Positions 1-4,268 of a stretch of 5,070 bases of DNA are shown here, piece by piece; the first letter of the stretch is position 1, and each line of letters begins with the position of its first letter. This DNA is from Caryophanales bacterium UBA3210. Lineage in GTDB: Bacteria > Bacillota_I > Bacilli_A > RFN20 > CAG-449. The notes beneath the pieces are model-generated. The model was not told where the DNA came from. It saw only the letters and a list, made by a program, of their open reading frames with translations, and made no database searches. The stretch is taken from contig DEWM01000095.1 in the NCBI GenBank assembly GCA_002363635.1, forward strand, positions 1-5,070, written 5' to 3'. The position numbers and the translations under genes are program-made.

Positions 1-117
1 ATTGTTGGTTTATCTAAGGCTAAAAAGAAAGAAAATATTCAACTAAACTGGATTGGTATATCAATTGGAATAGTCATATTAATCATCACTATAATTAAAT
101 TATTTTTGGGTATATAA
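1..117 (+). CDS. C-terminal end of a membrane protein (partial)
   Basis: Frame 1 is open from the first base of the window and ends at TAA 115-117, giving 38 visible residues. A short basic stretch (AKKKEN, residues 7-12) precedes a hydrophobic segment of about 22 residues starting at WIGISIG (residues 17-23) and rich in Ile, Val and Leu, which fits a C-terminal transmembrane helix. The start lies outside the window, so the family cannot be named. The gene ends 77 bases before the tRNA cluster. I see no strong intrinsic terminator in the gap, only a weak AT-rich inverted repeat. The reading frame is clear, but 38 residues could also be chance in such AT-rich DNA. Confidence 0.6.
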   Translation: MVGLSKAKKKENIQLNWIGISIGIVILIITIIKLFLGI

Positions 118-146
118 ATTTTTTATTTATTTTTGATAAAAATTAG

Positions 147-175
147 TTGCATTAATATTGTCGTTTTGATAATAT
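147..175 (+). promoter_or_regulatory. candidate promoter for the tRNA cluster
   Basis: TTGCAT at 147-152 and TAATAT at 170-175 are separated by 17 bases, each matching the sigma-A consensus at four of six positions. Transcription would start near 182, about 13 bases before tRNA-Cys. TTGATA at 133-138 with TATTGT at 156-161 is an alternative pair with the same spacing. The AT richness makes either pair weak evidence. Confidence 0.3.
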
Positions 176-179
176 TAAT
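151..179. repeat. 9-bp AT-rich inverted repeat
   Basis: ATTAATATT at 151-159 is the exact reverse complement of AATATTAAT at 171-179, with an 11-base loop. It contains no G:C pair and has no T-run after it, so it is a poor terminator candidate. It overlaps the candidate -10 region of the tRNA-Cys promoter, so an operator role is possible. Chance is also likely in such AT-rich DNA. Confidence 0.35.
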
Positions 180-194
180 ATCGCTGATGGAAAT

Positions 195-269
195 GGTTCC
201 TTAGCCAAGTTGGTAAGGCAATTGACTGCAACTCAATGACCATCGGTTCGAATCCGTTAGGAACCTCCA
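195..269 (+). tRNA. tRNA-Cys (GCA)
   Basis: The acceptor stem pairs GGTTCCT (195-201) with AGGAACC (259-265), followed by discriminator T and an encoded CCA at 267-269. The anticodon stem ATTGA/TCAAT encloses the loop CTGCAAC, with anticodon GCA at 228-230, which reads Cys codons UGC and UGU. The T-arm contains GGTTCGAATCC. This is a complete cloverleaf and the first of four tRNA genes, separated from the next by 82 bases that may hold a second promoter. Confidence 0.96.
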
Positions 270-311
270 TTACAAATAAGTGAGAAACCTAAAAATTCTT
301 TAGAAAAACTC

Positions 312-340
312 TTGAAAAAAATATCTAGAAGTTGTACTAT
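312..340 (+). promoter_or_regulatory. candidate second promoter upstream of tRNA-Arg
   Basis: TTGAAA at 312-317 and TACTAT at 335-340 have a 17-base spacer. They match the sigma-A consensus at five and four of six positions. Transcription would begin near 347, just before tRNA-Arg at 352. The 82-base gap after tRNA-Cys is much longer than the 8- and 41-base gaps that follow, which supports a separate promoter for the Arg-Pro-Ala set. The evidence is motif spacing only. Confidence 0.35.
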
Positions 341-351
341 TAACAAGCATT

Positions 352-428
352 GCGCTAATAGCTCAACTGGATAGAGTGCCAGACTACGAATCTGGAGGTT
401 GCGAGTTCGATTCTTGCTTAGCGCGCCA
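352..428 (+). tRNA. tRNA-Arg (ACG)
   Basis: The acceptor stem pairs GCGCTAA (352-358) with TTAGCGC (418-424), followed by discriminator G and an encoded CCA at 426-428. The anticodon stem CCAGA/TCTGG encloses CTACGAA, with anticodon ACG at 386-388. The first base is expected to be deaminated to inosine by TadA so that it reads CGU, CGC and CGA. The Arg-Pro-Ala order that starts here matches a conserved block in Bacillota tRNA operons. Confidence 0.96.
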
Positions 429-436
429 TGCAATTT

Positions 437-513
437 CGGGAAATAGCTCAGCTTGGTAGAGCACCTGGTTTGGGACCAGGGTGTCGCAGGTTCAAATCCT
501 GTTTTCCCGACCA
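437..513 (+). tRNA. tRNA-Pro (TGG)
   Basis: The acceptor stem pairs CGGGAAA (437-443) with TTTCCCG (503-509), followed by discriminator A and an encoded CCA at 511-513. The anticodon stem CCTGG/CCAGG encloses TTTGGGA, with anticodon TGG at 471-473, which reads the CCN Pro codons. The T-arm contains GGTTCAAATCC. It starts eight bases after the CCA end of tRNA-Arg, so the two are surely co-transcribed. Confidence 0.96.
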
Positions 514-554
514 TTTAATTACATCAGTCCCTCGCGGACTGTGGATATACATAT

Positions 555-630
555 GGGGCTGTAGCTCACCTGGGAGAGCGCCTGATTTGCATTCAGGAGG
601 TAGAGAGTTCGATCCTCTTCAGCTCCACCA
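555..630 (+). tRNA. tRNA-Ala (TGC)
   Basis: The acceptor stem pairs GGGGCTG (555-561) with CAGCTCC (620-626), with one G-T wobble. Discriminator A and an encoded CCA at 628-630 follow. The anticodon stem CCTGA/TCAGG encloses TTTGCAT, with anticodon TGC at 588-590, which reads the GCN Ala codons. This is the last tRNA of the cluster. The accessory gene block begins about 125 bases beyond it, so its 3' end marks the junction between the conserved and the variable DNA. Confidence 0.96.
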
Positions 631-643
631 TTATGTAATATTG

Positions 644-671
644 AAGACAACTGAAAAGTTGCCTTTTTTTT
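644..671 (+). terminator. intrinsic terminator of the tRNA cluster
   Basis: A stem CAACT (648-652) / AGTTG (657-661) closes a GAAA tetraloop. It can be extended by outer pairs across one mismatch, and eight T residues follow at 664-671. It lies 14 bases after the CCA end of tRNA-Ala, the right place to end the tRNA transcript and to separate it from the accessory genes. Confidence 0.8.
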
Positions 672-703
672 GCAAATTTACTATTGTTACAAAATTAATT
701 GAA

Positions 704-732
704 TTGTTAAAAGAACTATGGTATTTTGTAAT
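704..732 (+). promoter_or_regulatory. candidate promoter of the accessory operon
   Basis: TTGTTA at 704-709 (four of six consensus bases) and TGTAAT at 727-732 (five of six) are separated by 17 bases. Transcription would start near 739, giving a leader of roughly 108 bases before the first 247-residue gene. That leader would carry the repeated 26-codon tail remnant. The pair lies just after the tRNA terminator and outside the repeated segment, so copy 2 has no counterpart. This fits one promoter serving the whole block. Confidence 0.4.
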
Positions 733-757
733 TAATAATAAAAATAGTGACAAAACA

Positions 758-838
758 AAAGAACTAGCAACAATATATAGATTTAATTATAGGTGGAATA
801 ACCAAACAATACCTATGGAAGAAGCAACGAGGAGATAA
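758..838 (+). pseudogene. 26-codon C-terminal remnant of an effector-like gene
   Basis: Codons from 758 encode KELATIYRFN, then YRWNNQTIPMEEATRR, and stop at TAA 836-838. The same tail, with four residues changed, ends the coding frame before the second 247-residue gene (2412-2492). There it is the in-frame end of the exported protein gene. Here nothing homologous precedes it: the frame runs back into the tRNA terminator, and no start codon with a Shine-Dalgarno is visible. I read it as the 3' remnant left after the rest of an upstream gene was deleted. The alternative is that this stretch is kept as a leader that delivers translation to the next gene. Confidence 0.6.
830..835 (+). promoter_or_regulatory. 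Shine-Dalgarno abutting the tail stop codon (copy 1)
   Basis: AGGAGA at 830-835 forms the last two sense codons of the tail (Arg-Arg) and directly precedes its TAA. The ATG at 847 lies 11 bases further on. The arrangement is identical in copy 2 and suggests that translation of the upstream frame was coupled to that of the 247-residue gene. Confidence 0.7.
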
Positions 839-846
839 ATAAATTT

Positions 847-1590
847 ATGCTAACTTTAGAAGAATTAAAAGAAATTTATAGTGGATTTGGAGATGATTTC
901 ATTATTGATGAAGAAAAAAGAAACTATTACCATATTACTGATGAAACATTATTAGATTGGAGAACTGAAAAGCAATTTAAAATGCAAAAAAAATTTTTTC
1001 AGTATGTAGGATTAATAAATGAAGAAAATGAATTTTGGCATGATAATTACAATAATAAATTACTATCTAATTTAGAAAGAATTAATGTTATTTTTGATTT
1101 GTCCATTGCATATAGAAATGCCAAACCGGAAGTATATGATGAACTAGAACATCTTTATGATGTTGCATTAGAATATGATATCTTTGATTTTTATACATTT
1201 AAGAATTGTACTCATACTAATTCTGAAAGAGATAGAAATGAAATGTATATCGGTAAAGATTATAGGTATAGAGAAGAAGGAAAGAAAACGATAATAGTTG
1301 ATGAATGGTATATAGGTTTATTTCCAAATTTATATAAGGCAAATAAAATGGATGTGTTTGATAGATTAATGAAGATATTTATTAATAAAGTTTATCCTAA
1401 ATATGGTCTATTTTTACAACCTGCAATGAAAATGTTAATTCAATTTTGTAAAGAGAATAAATTGGAATATGTAGATACCTTATTAGAGTGCCATAAAAAA
1501 GCTATGAAAGAAGATTATCCTTCTCATCATGAATATAAATATAATTTTATGAAAAGAGATGAAAAGGAATGGGAAGAGATTAATTTGTAA
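847..1590 (+). CDS. unrecognised 247-residue protein, copy 1 (putative immunity or partner protein)
   Basis: I do not recognise the family. The protein has no signal peptide or membrane segment, is rich in acidic, Lys and aromatic residues, and looks like a soluble cytosolic, mostly helical protein. Visible landmarks are FQYVGLINEENEFWHDN (51-67), FKNCTHTNSER (118-128), DEWYIGLFP (152-160) and KVYPKYGLFLQPAMK (181-195). The ATG at 847 follows AGGAGA by 11 bases. Its near twin at 2501-3244 differs at 29 of 247 positions, 11 of them in residues 129-151. A cytosolic gene directly behind the 3' end of an exported protein gene, duplicated together with that end, is the pattern of an immunity gene behind a toxin. 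This is inference from context only. An exported protein gene follows 29 bases downstream. Confidence 0.85.
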   Translation: MLTLEELKEIYSGFGDDFIIDEEKRNYYHITDETLLDWRTEKQFKMQKKFFQYVGLINEENEFWHDNYNNKLLSNLERINVIFDLSIAYRNAKPEVYDELEHLYDVALEYDIFDFYTFKNCTHTNSERDRNEMYIGKDYRYREEGKKTIIVDEWYIGLFPNLYKANKMDVFDRLMKIFINKVYPKYGLFLQPAMKMLIQFCKENKLEYVDTLLECHKKAMKEDYPSHHEYKYNFMKRDEKEWEEINL

Positions 1591-1605
1591 TTAAATTATT
1601 ATACG

Positions 1606-1612
1606 AGGGGAG
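1606..1612 (+). promoter_or_regulatory. strong Shine-Dalgarno of the exported protein gene
   Basis: AGGGGAG at 1606-1612 is purine-rich and lies seven bases before the ATG at 1620. It fixes that start and shows that the gene is built for efficient translation despite the stop codon met at codon 218. Confidence 0.7.
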
Positions 1613-1619
1613 AAAAATA

Positions 1620-2273
1620 ATGAAAAAGAAATTAAAAATTATAGTACTATTATTTTCTATTCTTTTAAGCATAGTAGTAATGCCTAAAGATAGTAATGAT
1701 GTATCTATTAGTGAACCTACTATTATTGAACGAAGTATTGATGAAGAAATAAATGAAGCTGCAATGTGTAAGTTAGATCCTATTAATATGGGTGGAGGCG
1801 GCTTAATTAATTCAGATGGTGCATTAAGTGGTGCTGGAGCAGGAGGAGATATATTAACACCTCTAATTTATTGGGTAAGTACTTTAATTCAACAATATGT
1901 AGCTGCTAAAACAGCAAGTGAACTAACAAATACTCAAACTAATACAAATAATAATACTTATAATGATACATATAAAAATCCAACCGAAGATGATTTGTTT
2001 AATAATGAAGGTATTAAAGATTTAATGAAGAAACATGGTTGGACAAAAGAAAAAGTACAAGAATGGATACTTAAGATGACAGGTGTATCTATTGCAACTT
2101 TTTTAAACAATAATAGCAATAATATTAGAATCTATATTGGATCAACACAATATGAAATAAAATACAGTGGCTATCGTGAAATATCAAATAATATGTTTAC
2201 ATTTTTTATAGATAAAAAAGGTTGGGAAGATTTAACTGAAAATGTATGTGGTAGAAATTATGACAAAGTATAG
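1620..2273 (+). CDS. exported Gly/Asn-rich effector-like protein, ended early by an in-frame TAG
   Basis: The product to the first stop is 217 residues. A basic N-terminus (KKKLK) and a hydrophobic core at about residues 7-21 form a signal peptide or membrane anchor. No clear AxA cleavage site is visible. Then come a Gly-rich stretch (58-76, starting MGGGG), a hydrophobic or amphipathic segment (78-101), an Asn/Thr-rich linker (102-120) and a compact region with KKHGWTKEKVQEWILKMTG (137-155). The modular plan of export signal, Gly-rich linker and C-terminal domain is typical of secreted effectors, but no known toxin domain was recognised. The TAG at 2271-2273 is codon 218 of a frame that stays open to 2492, so the intended product may be about 290 residues. 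It lies between the two copies of the 247-residue gene, with the second starting just after the extended frame ends. Confidence 0.75.
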   Translation: MKKKLKIIVLLFSILLSIVVMPKDSNDVSISEPTIIERSIDEEINEAAMCKLDPINMGGGGLINSDGALSGAGAGGDILTPLIYWVSTLIQQYVAAKTASELTNTQTNTNNNTYNDTYKNPTEDDLFNNEGIKDLMKKHGWTKEKVQEWILKMTGVSIATFLNNNSNNIRIYIGSTQYEIKYSGYREISNNMFTFFIDKKGWEDLTENVCGRNYDKV

Positions 2274-2492
2274 GTATTAAATTATATATGGATAATAATG
2301 GGAATAATTAAGAATGCTACTTTTGTATTAGTAACACCTTCAATTGGATATATTGATTATAGTACAGGAACACCATTAAATCATGGTATGGAATATATAC
2401 CTATGTATTCAAAAGAATTGGCAACAATATATAGTTTTGGATATAGGTGGAATTGCCAAACAATACCTAAGGAAGAAGCAACGAGGAGATAA
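2274..2492 (+). pseudogene. in-frame C-terminal continuation of the exported protein after TAG
   Basis: This segment is in the same frame as 1620-2273 and has no stop for 72 codons after the TAG. It ends with KELATIYSFG, then YRWNCQTIPKEEATRR, at TAA 2490-2492. An ATG at 2298 could give a 64-residue product, but no Shine-Dalgarno precedes it. The final 26 codons recur ahead of the first 247-residue gene, so they were part of a real coding tail. I read the segment as the 3' end of the effector gene cut off by a nonsense change. Possible alternatives are programmed read-through, a frameshift nearby, or an independent small protein from 2298. Confidence 0.6.
2484..2489 (+). promoter_or_regulatory. 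Shine-Dalgarno abutting the tail stop codon (copy 2)
   Basis: AGGAGA at 2484-2489 encodes the last two Arg codons of the effector frame and touches its TAA. The next ATG, at 2501, is 11 bases away. Perfect conservation with copy 1 indicates that this junction is functional and that the two genes were translated in sequence. Confidence 0.7.
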
Positions 2493-2500
2493 ATAAATTT

Positions 2501-3244
2501 ATGCTAACTTTAGAAGAATTAAAAGAAATTTATATTGGATTCGGAGATAGTTTCATTATTGATGAAGAAAAAAGAAATTATTACCATATTACTGATGAAA
2601 TGTTGTTAGAATGGAGAACTGAAAAACAATTTAATATGCAAAAAAATTTTTTTCAGTATGTAGGATTAATAAATGAAGAAAATGAATTTTGGCATGATAA
2701 TTATAATAATAAATTATTATCGAATTTAGAGAGTATTAATGGCTTATTTATTTTGTCCATTGCATATAGAAATGCTAAACCGGAAGTATATAATGAACTA
2801 GAACATCTTTATGATGTTGCATTAGAATATGATATCTTTGACTTTTATACATTTAAGAATTGTACTCATACTAATTCTGAAAGAGAAAGAAATAGAATGT
2901 ATATAGGGACAGATAGAAAATGTAGATTGGATGGAAAAAAGATAATAGTTTTAGATGAATGGTATATAGGTCTATTTCCGGATTTATATAATGCAAATAA
3001 AATGGACGTGTTTGATAGATTAATGAAAATATTTATTAATAAAGTTTATCCTAAATATGGCCTGTTTTTACAACCTGCAATGAAAATGTTAATTCAATTT
3101 TGTAAAGAGAAAAAATTGGATTATGTAGATGATTTATTAATATGTCATAAAAAAGCTATGAAAGAAGATTATCCTTCTCATCATGAATATAAATATAATT
3201 TTAAGAAAAGAGATGAAAAGGAATGGGAAGAGATTAATTTGTAA
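2501..3244 (+). CDS. unrecognised 247-residue protein, copy 2 (putative immunity or partner protein)
   Basis: This is a full-length paralogue of the 847-1590 product, with the same length, start context and ends, at about 88% identity by hand alignment. It has the same soluble, acidic, aromatic-rich character with no export signal. Changes concentrate at 78-84 (R78S, V81G, I82L, D84I) and 129-151 (for example E132R, K137T, Y139R, Y141C, E143L). The core landmarks at 51-67, 118-128, 152-160 and 181-195 are nearly or fully invariant. The start lies eight bases after the stop of the effector continuation. If the pair is toxin and immunity, this copy should match the adjacent effector and copy 1 a lost variant. 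Its family remains unrecognised. Confidence 0.85.
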   Translation: MLTLEELKEIYIGFGDSFIIDEEKRNYYHITDEMLLEWRTEKQFNMQKNFFQYVGLINEENEFWHDNYNNKLLSNLESINGLFILSIAYRNAKPEVYNELEHLYDVALEYDIFDFYTFKNCTHTNSERERNRMYIGTDRKCRLDGKKIIVLDEWYIGLFPDLYNANKMDVFDRLMKIFINKVYPKYGLFLQPAMKMLIQFCKEKKLDYVDDLLICHKKAMKEDYPSHHEYKYNFKKRDEKEWEEINL

Positions 3245-3252
3245 TTGTATTT

Positions 3253-3465
3253 ATGTTATCTCTTAGTTTTATCATAAGAAAAGAGCAATCAACAAATTTA
3301 TATTTGGATAACAAAAAGTTGGTTGGAATGAAACTATTAGATGTTGTTTTAGATTTTAATCTTGTAAAGTATGAGGGTGAAATATATTTTGTTATGCTAT
3401 TAAACGAGTATATGCACTGCATTATGTTCCAAGCAGATTCTTTGGAAGCAATTGAAAAGAATTAA
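3253..3465 (+). CDS. small 70-residue hypothetical protein
   Basis: The frame begins at ATG 3253, eight bases after the stop of the second 247-residue gene. It has no Shine-Dalgarno of its own, so translation would depend on coupling. A second in-frame ATG is at 3328 (codon 26), also without a good site. The predicted protein has alternating hydrophobic and polar stretches (LLDVVLDFNLVKYEGEIYFV, residues 28-47) that suggest a small beta-rich fold or the end of a larger protein. It ends with DSLEAIEKN. It lies directly after the right boundary of the repeat, so it could be a truncated remnant of another cassette. I do not recognise it, and its expression is uncertain. Confidence 0.45.
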   Translation: MLSLSFIIRKEQSTNLYLDNKKLVGMKLLDVVLDFNLVKYEGEIYFVMLLNEYMHCIMFQADSLEAIEKN

Positions 3466-3483
3466 TATTTATAACTTATCGTG

Positions 3484-3488
3484 GGTGA
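3484..3488 (+). promoter_or_regulatory. Shine-Dalgarno that sets the protease start
   Basis: GGTGA at 3484-3488 pairs with the distal part of the anti-Shine-Dalgarno (complement of AGGAGGTGA) and lies four bases before ATG 3493, a suitable distance for this register. It favours ATG 3493 over the in-frame GTG at 3481, which has no site upstream. Confidence 0.55.
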
Positions 3489-3492
3489 GAAA

Positions 3493-4179
3493 ATGAAAAA
3501 AGTGTTAATAACAATCTTATCAGTATTATCTGTATTTAATATATGTTTATCGGTTTATTTAATTACTAAACTAAATTCTAAAGAATATAAAATCGATTAT
3601 TATAAAGAAAATCTATATTCAGTTGTTGAAATAAAAGCAGAATCAACATTTGGTATCATTTCATATGGTACTGCTTGTTGCTATAAAGATAGTTATTTTA
3701 TAACTAATGCTCATGTCGTAAATTTAGATAATAATGGAGAAAATATATATACTGATTTCTCTTATAGGTATGCAGATGAAGATGAATATACTAAATTTGA
3801 ATTAATAAACGTTAATGTAGAATCTGATTTAGCGATATTTAAAGTAGATGACAATAAACATAAGCCAGTTTTGATTGGTAGTAATAAAGTTAATGTTGGT
3901 GATGAAGTATATTCTTTAGGAAATGTGTCTAATCAAGGCTTAACTTTATCTAAAGGAATAGTTAGTTTAAATAAAGTTTTAGTTAATAATAAAGAATATA
4001 TTTGTAGTGATAATTTAATTTCATCAGGTAATTCTGGAGGTGGGTTATTTAATCTAAATAATGAATTAGTAGGAATAACTTCATTTACCTTAGAATCTAA
4101 CCCTTATGCATATTCTATTCCTATTGAAAGCATTGACGTCTTTTATGAAGAAACAATAAATAATAAATATATTTTTTAG
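3493..4179 (+). CDS. membrane-anchored trypsin/HtrA-like serine protease
   Basis: The 228-residue protein starts with a single hydrophobic segment (about residues 3-27) after a MKK start, so the catalytic domain should lie outside the membrane as a signal-anchored protein. The chymotrypsin-fold triad is visible: His74 in ITNAHVV, Asp112 in ESDLAIFKV and Ser181 in SSGNSGGGLF. VGDEVYSLGN (135-144) and the strand around NELVGITSF (190-198) also match the HtrA/Deg (S1C) pattern. No PDZ domain follows the protease domain, and the protein is shorter than usual HtrA proteins, which exceed 350 residues. It is the last gene of the accessory block, 27 bases after the small ORF stop. It could process or degrade the exported protein of the block. 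That role is inference; the catalytic assignment is firm. Confidence 0.9.
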   Translation: MKKVLITILSVLSVFNICLSVYLITKLNSKEYKIDYYKENLYSVVEIKAESTFGIISYGTACCYKDSYFITNAHVVNLDNNGENIYTDFSYRYADEDEYTKFELINVNVESDLAIFKVDDNKHKPVLIGSNKVNVGDEVYSLGNVSNQGLTLSKGIVSLNKVLVNNKEYICSDNLISSGNSGGGLFNLNNELVGITSFTLESNPYAYSIPIESIDVFYEETINNKYIF

Positions 4180-4203
4180 CGGAGTTACTTACTTCGCTTT
4201 TTT
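4178..4203 (+). terminator. intrinsic terminator overlapping the protease stop codon
   Basis: AGCGGAG (4178-4184) pairs with CTTCGCT (4192-4198), including one G-T pair, around a seven-base loop, and a run of T residues continues to 4203. The stem begins on the second base of the TAG stop codon. It closes the accessory transcription unit and also confirms that TAG is used as a true stop in this genome. Confidence 0.85.
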
Positions 4204-4231
4204 GGTACAAAAAAATACAAGTGTTAAATTG

Positions 4232-4260
4232 TTGAAATAAGAGCATATTAAAGTTATACT
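4232..4260 (+). promoter_or_regulatory. strong sigma-A-type promoter of the glycosyltransferase gene
   Basis: TTGAAA at 4232-4237 (five of six consensus bases) and TATACT at 4255-4260 (five of six) are separated by exactly 17 bases. Transcription would start about 6-9 bases after the -10 box, at roughly 4267-4269, which coincides with the ATG at 4269. The message would then have almost no leader, in agreement with the absence of a Shine-Dalgarno. Confidence 0.7.
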
Positions 4261-4264
4261 TTAA
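4248..4264. repeat. perfect 6-bp inverted repeat over the -10 box
   Basis: TTAAAG (4248-4253) and CTTTAA (4259-4264) are exact reverse complements around TTATA. The palindrome covers the -10 box TATACT and ends four bases before the start codon. It could be a repressor operator. Chance is possible given the base composition. Confidence 0.4.
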
Positions 4265-4268
4265 TCAT

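Larger units (their letters stand above)
756..1592 (+). repeat. direct repeat copy 1 (tail remnant plus 247-residue gene)
   Basis: This segment aligns without gaps to 2410-3246, an offset of 1654 bases throughout. The first 91 bases, upstream of the start codon, differ at nine positions. The encoded 247-residue proteins differ at 29 positions. Similarity begins abruptly near 756 and stops two bases after the TAA of the gene, so the duplicated unit is exactly [3' end of an upstream coding region + following gene]. The two copies are diverged rather than identical, so the duplication is not recent, or the copies came from related sources. Confidence 0.9.
2410..3246 (+). repeat. direct repeat copy 2 (tail plus 247-residue gene)
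   Basis: This is the second copy of the 837-bp unit, 1654 bases after the first, in the same orientation. It starts at CAAAAGAATTGGC, inside the continuation of the exported protein frame, and ends two bases after the TAA of the second 247-residue gene. The leader of the two copies shares the Shine-Dalgarno and the bases up to the ATG exactly. Recombination between the copies would remove the exported protein gene and leave a single 247-residue gene. Confidence 0.9.

Noticed and set aside
257..514. Minus-strand open frame of 85 codons
   Set aside because: It is the antisense of tRNA-Arg and tRNA-Pro. Translations of tRNA antisense strands of the type TGFEPATPWSQ are a familiar database artefact.
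620..630. Attachment site formed by the tRNA-Ala 3' end
   Set aside because: No second copy of the tRNA 3' end is visible downstream up to the glycosyltransferase gene, and no integrase is present in the window.
428..838. Plus-strand open frame of 136 codons through tRNA-Pro, tRNA-Ala and the terminator
   Set aside because: It reads through two tRNA genes and an intrinsic terminator. Only its last 26 codons have support, as a repeated coding tail.
1620..2492. TAG read as a sense codon through a recoded genetic code
   Set aside because: The protease gene ends with TAG inside a terminator stem, and the other genes need no recoding, so a genome-wide reassignment is not supported. Local read-through remains possible.
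756..3246. Insertion sequence or CRISPR array as an explanation of the repeats
   Set aside because: The repeats contain a complete protein gene, have no terminal inverted repeats or transposase, and occur only twice with no short spacer pattern.
3234..3422. Minus-strand open frame of 62 codons
   Set aside because: It lies opposite the small plus-strand ORF and the end of the 247-residue gene, with no ribosome binding site and no context. It is probably a shadow.
3470..3475. TATAAC as the -10 box of a separate protease promoter
   Set aside because: TTG-type -35 candidates at 3442 and 3452 leave spacers of about 22 and 12 bases, outside the usual 16-18.
3481..3492. GTG at 3481 as the protease start
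   Set aside because: It has no upstream Shine-Dalgarno and its first codons form the Shine-Dalgarno of ATG 3493. The MKK start at 3493 also gives a normal signal anchor.
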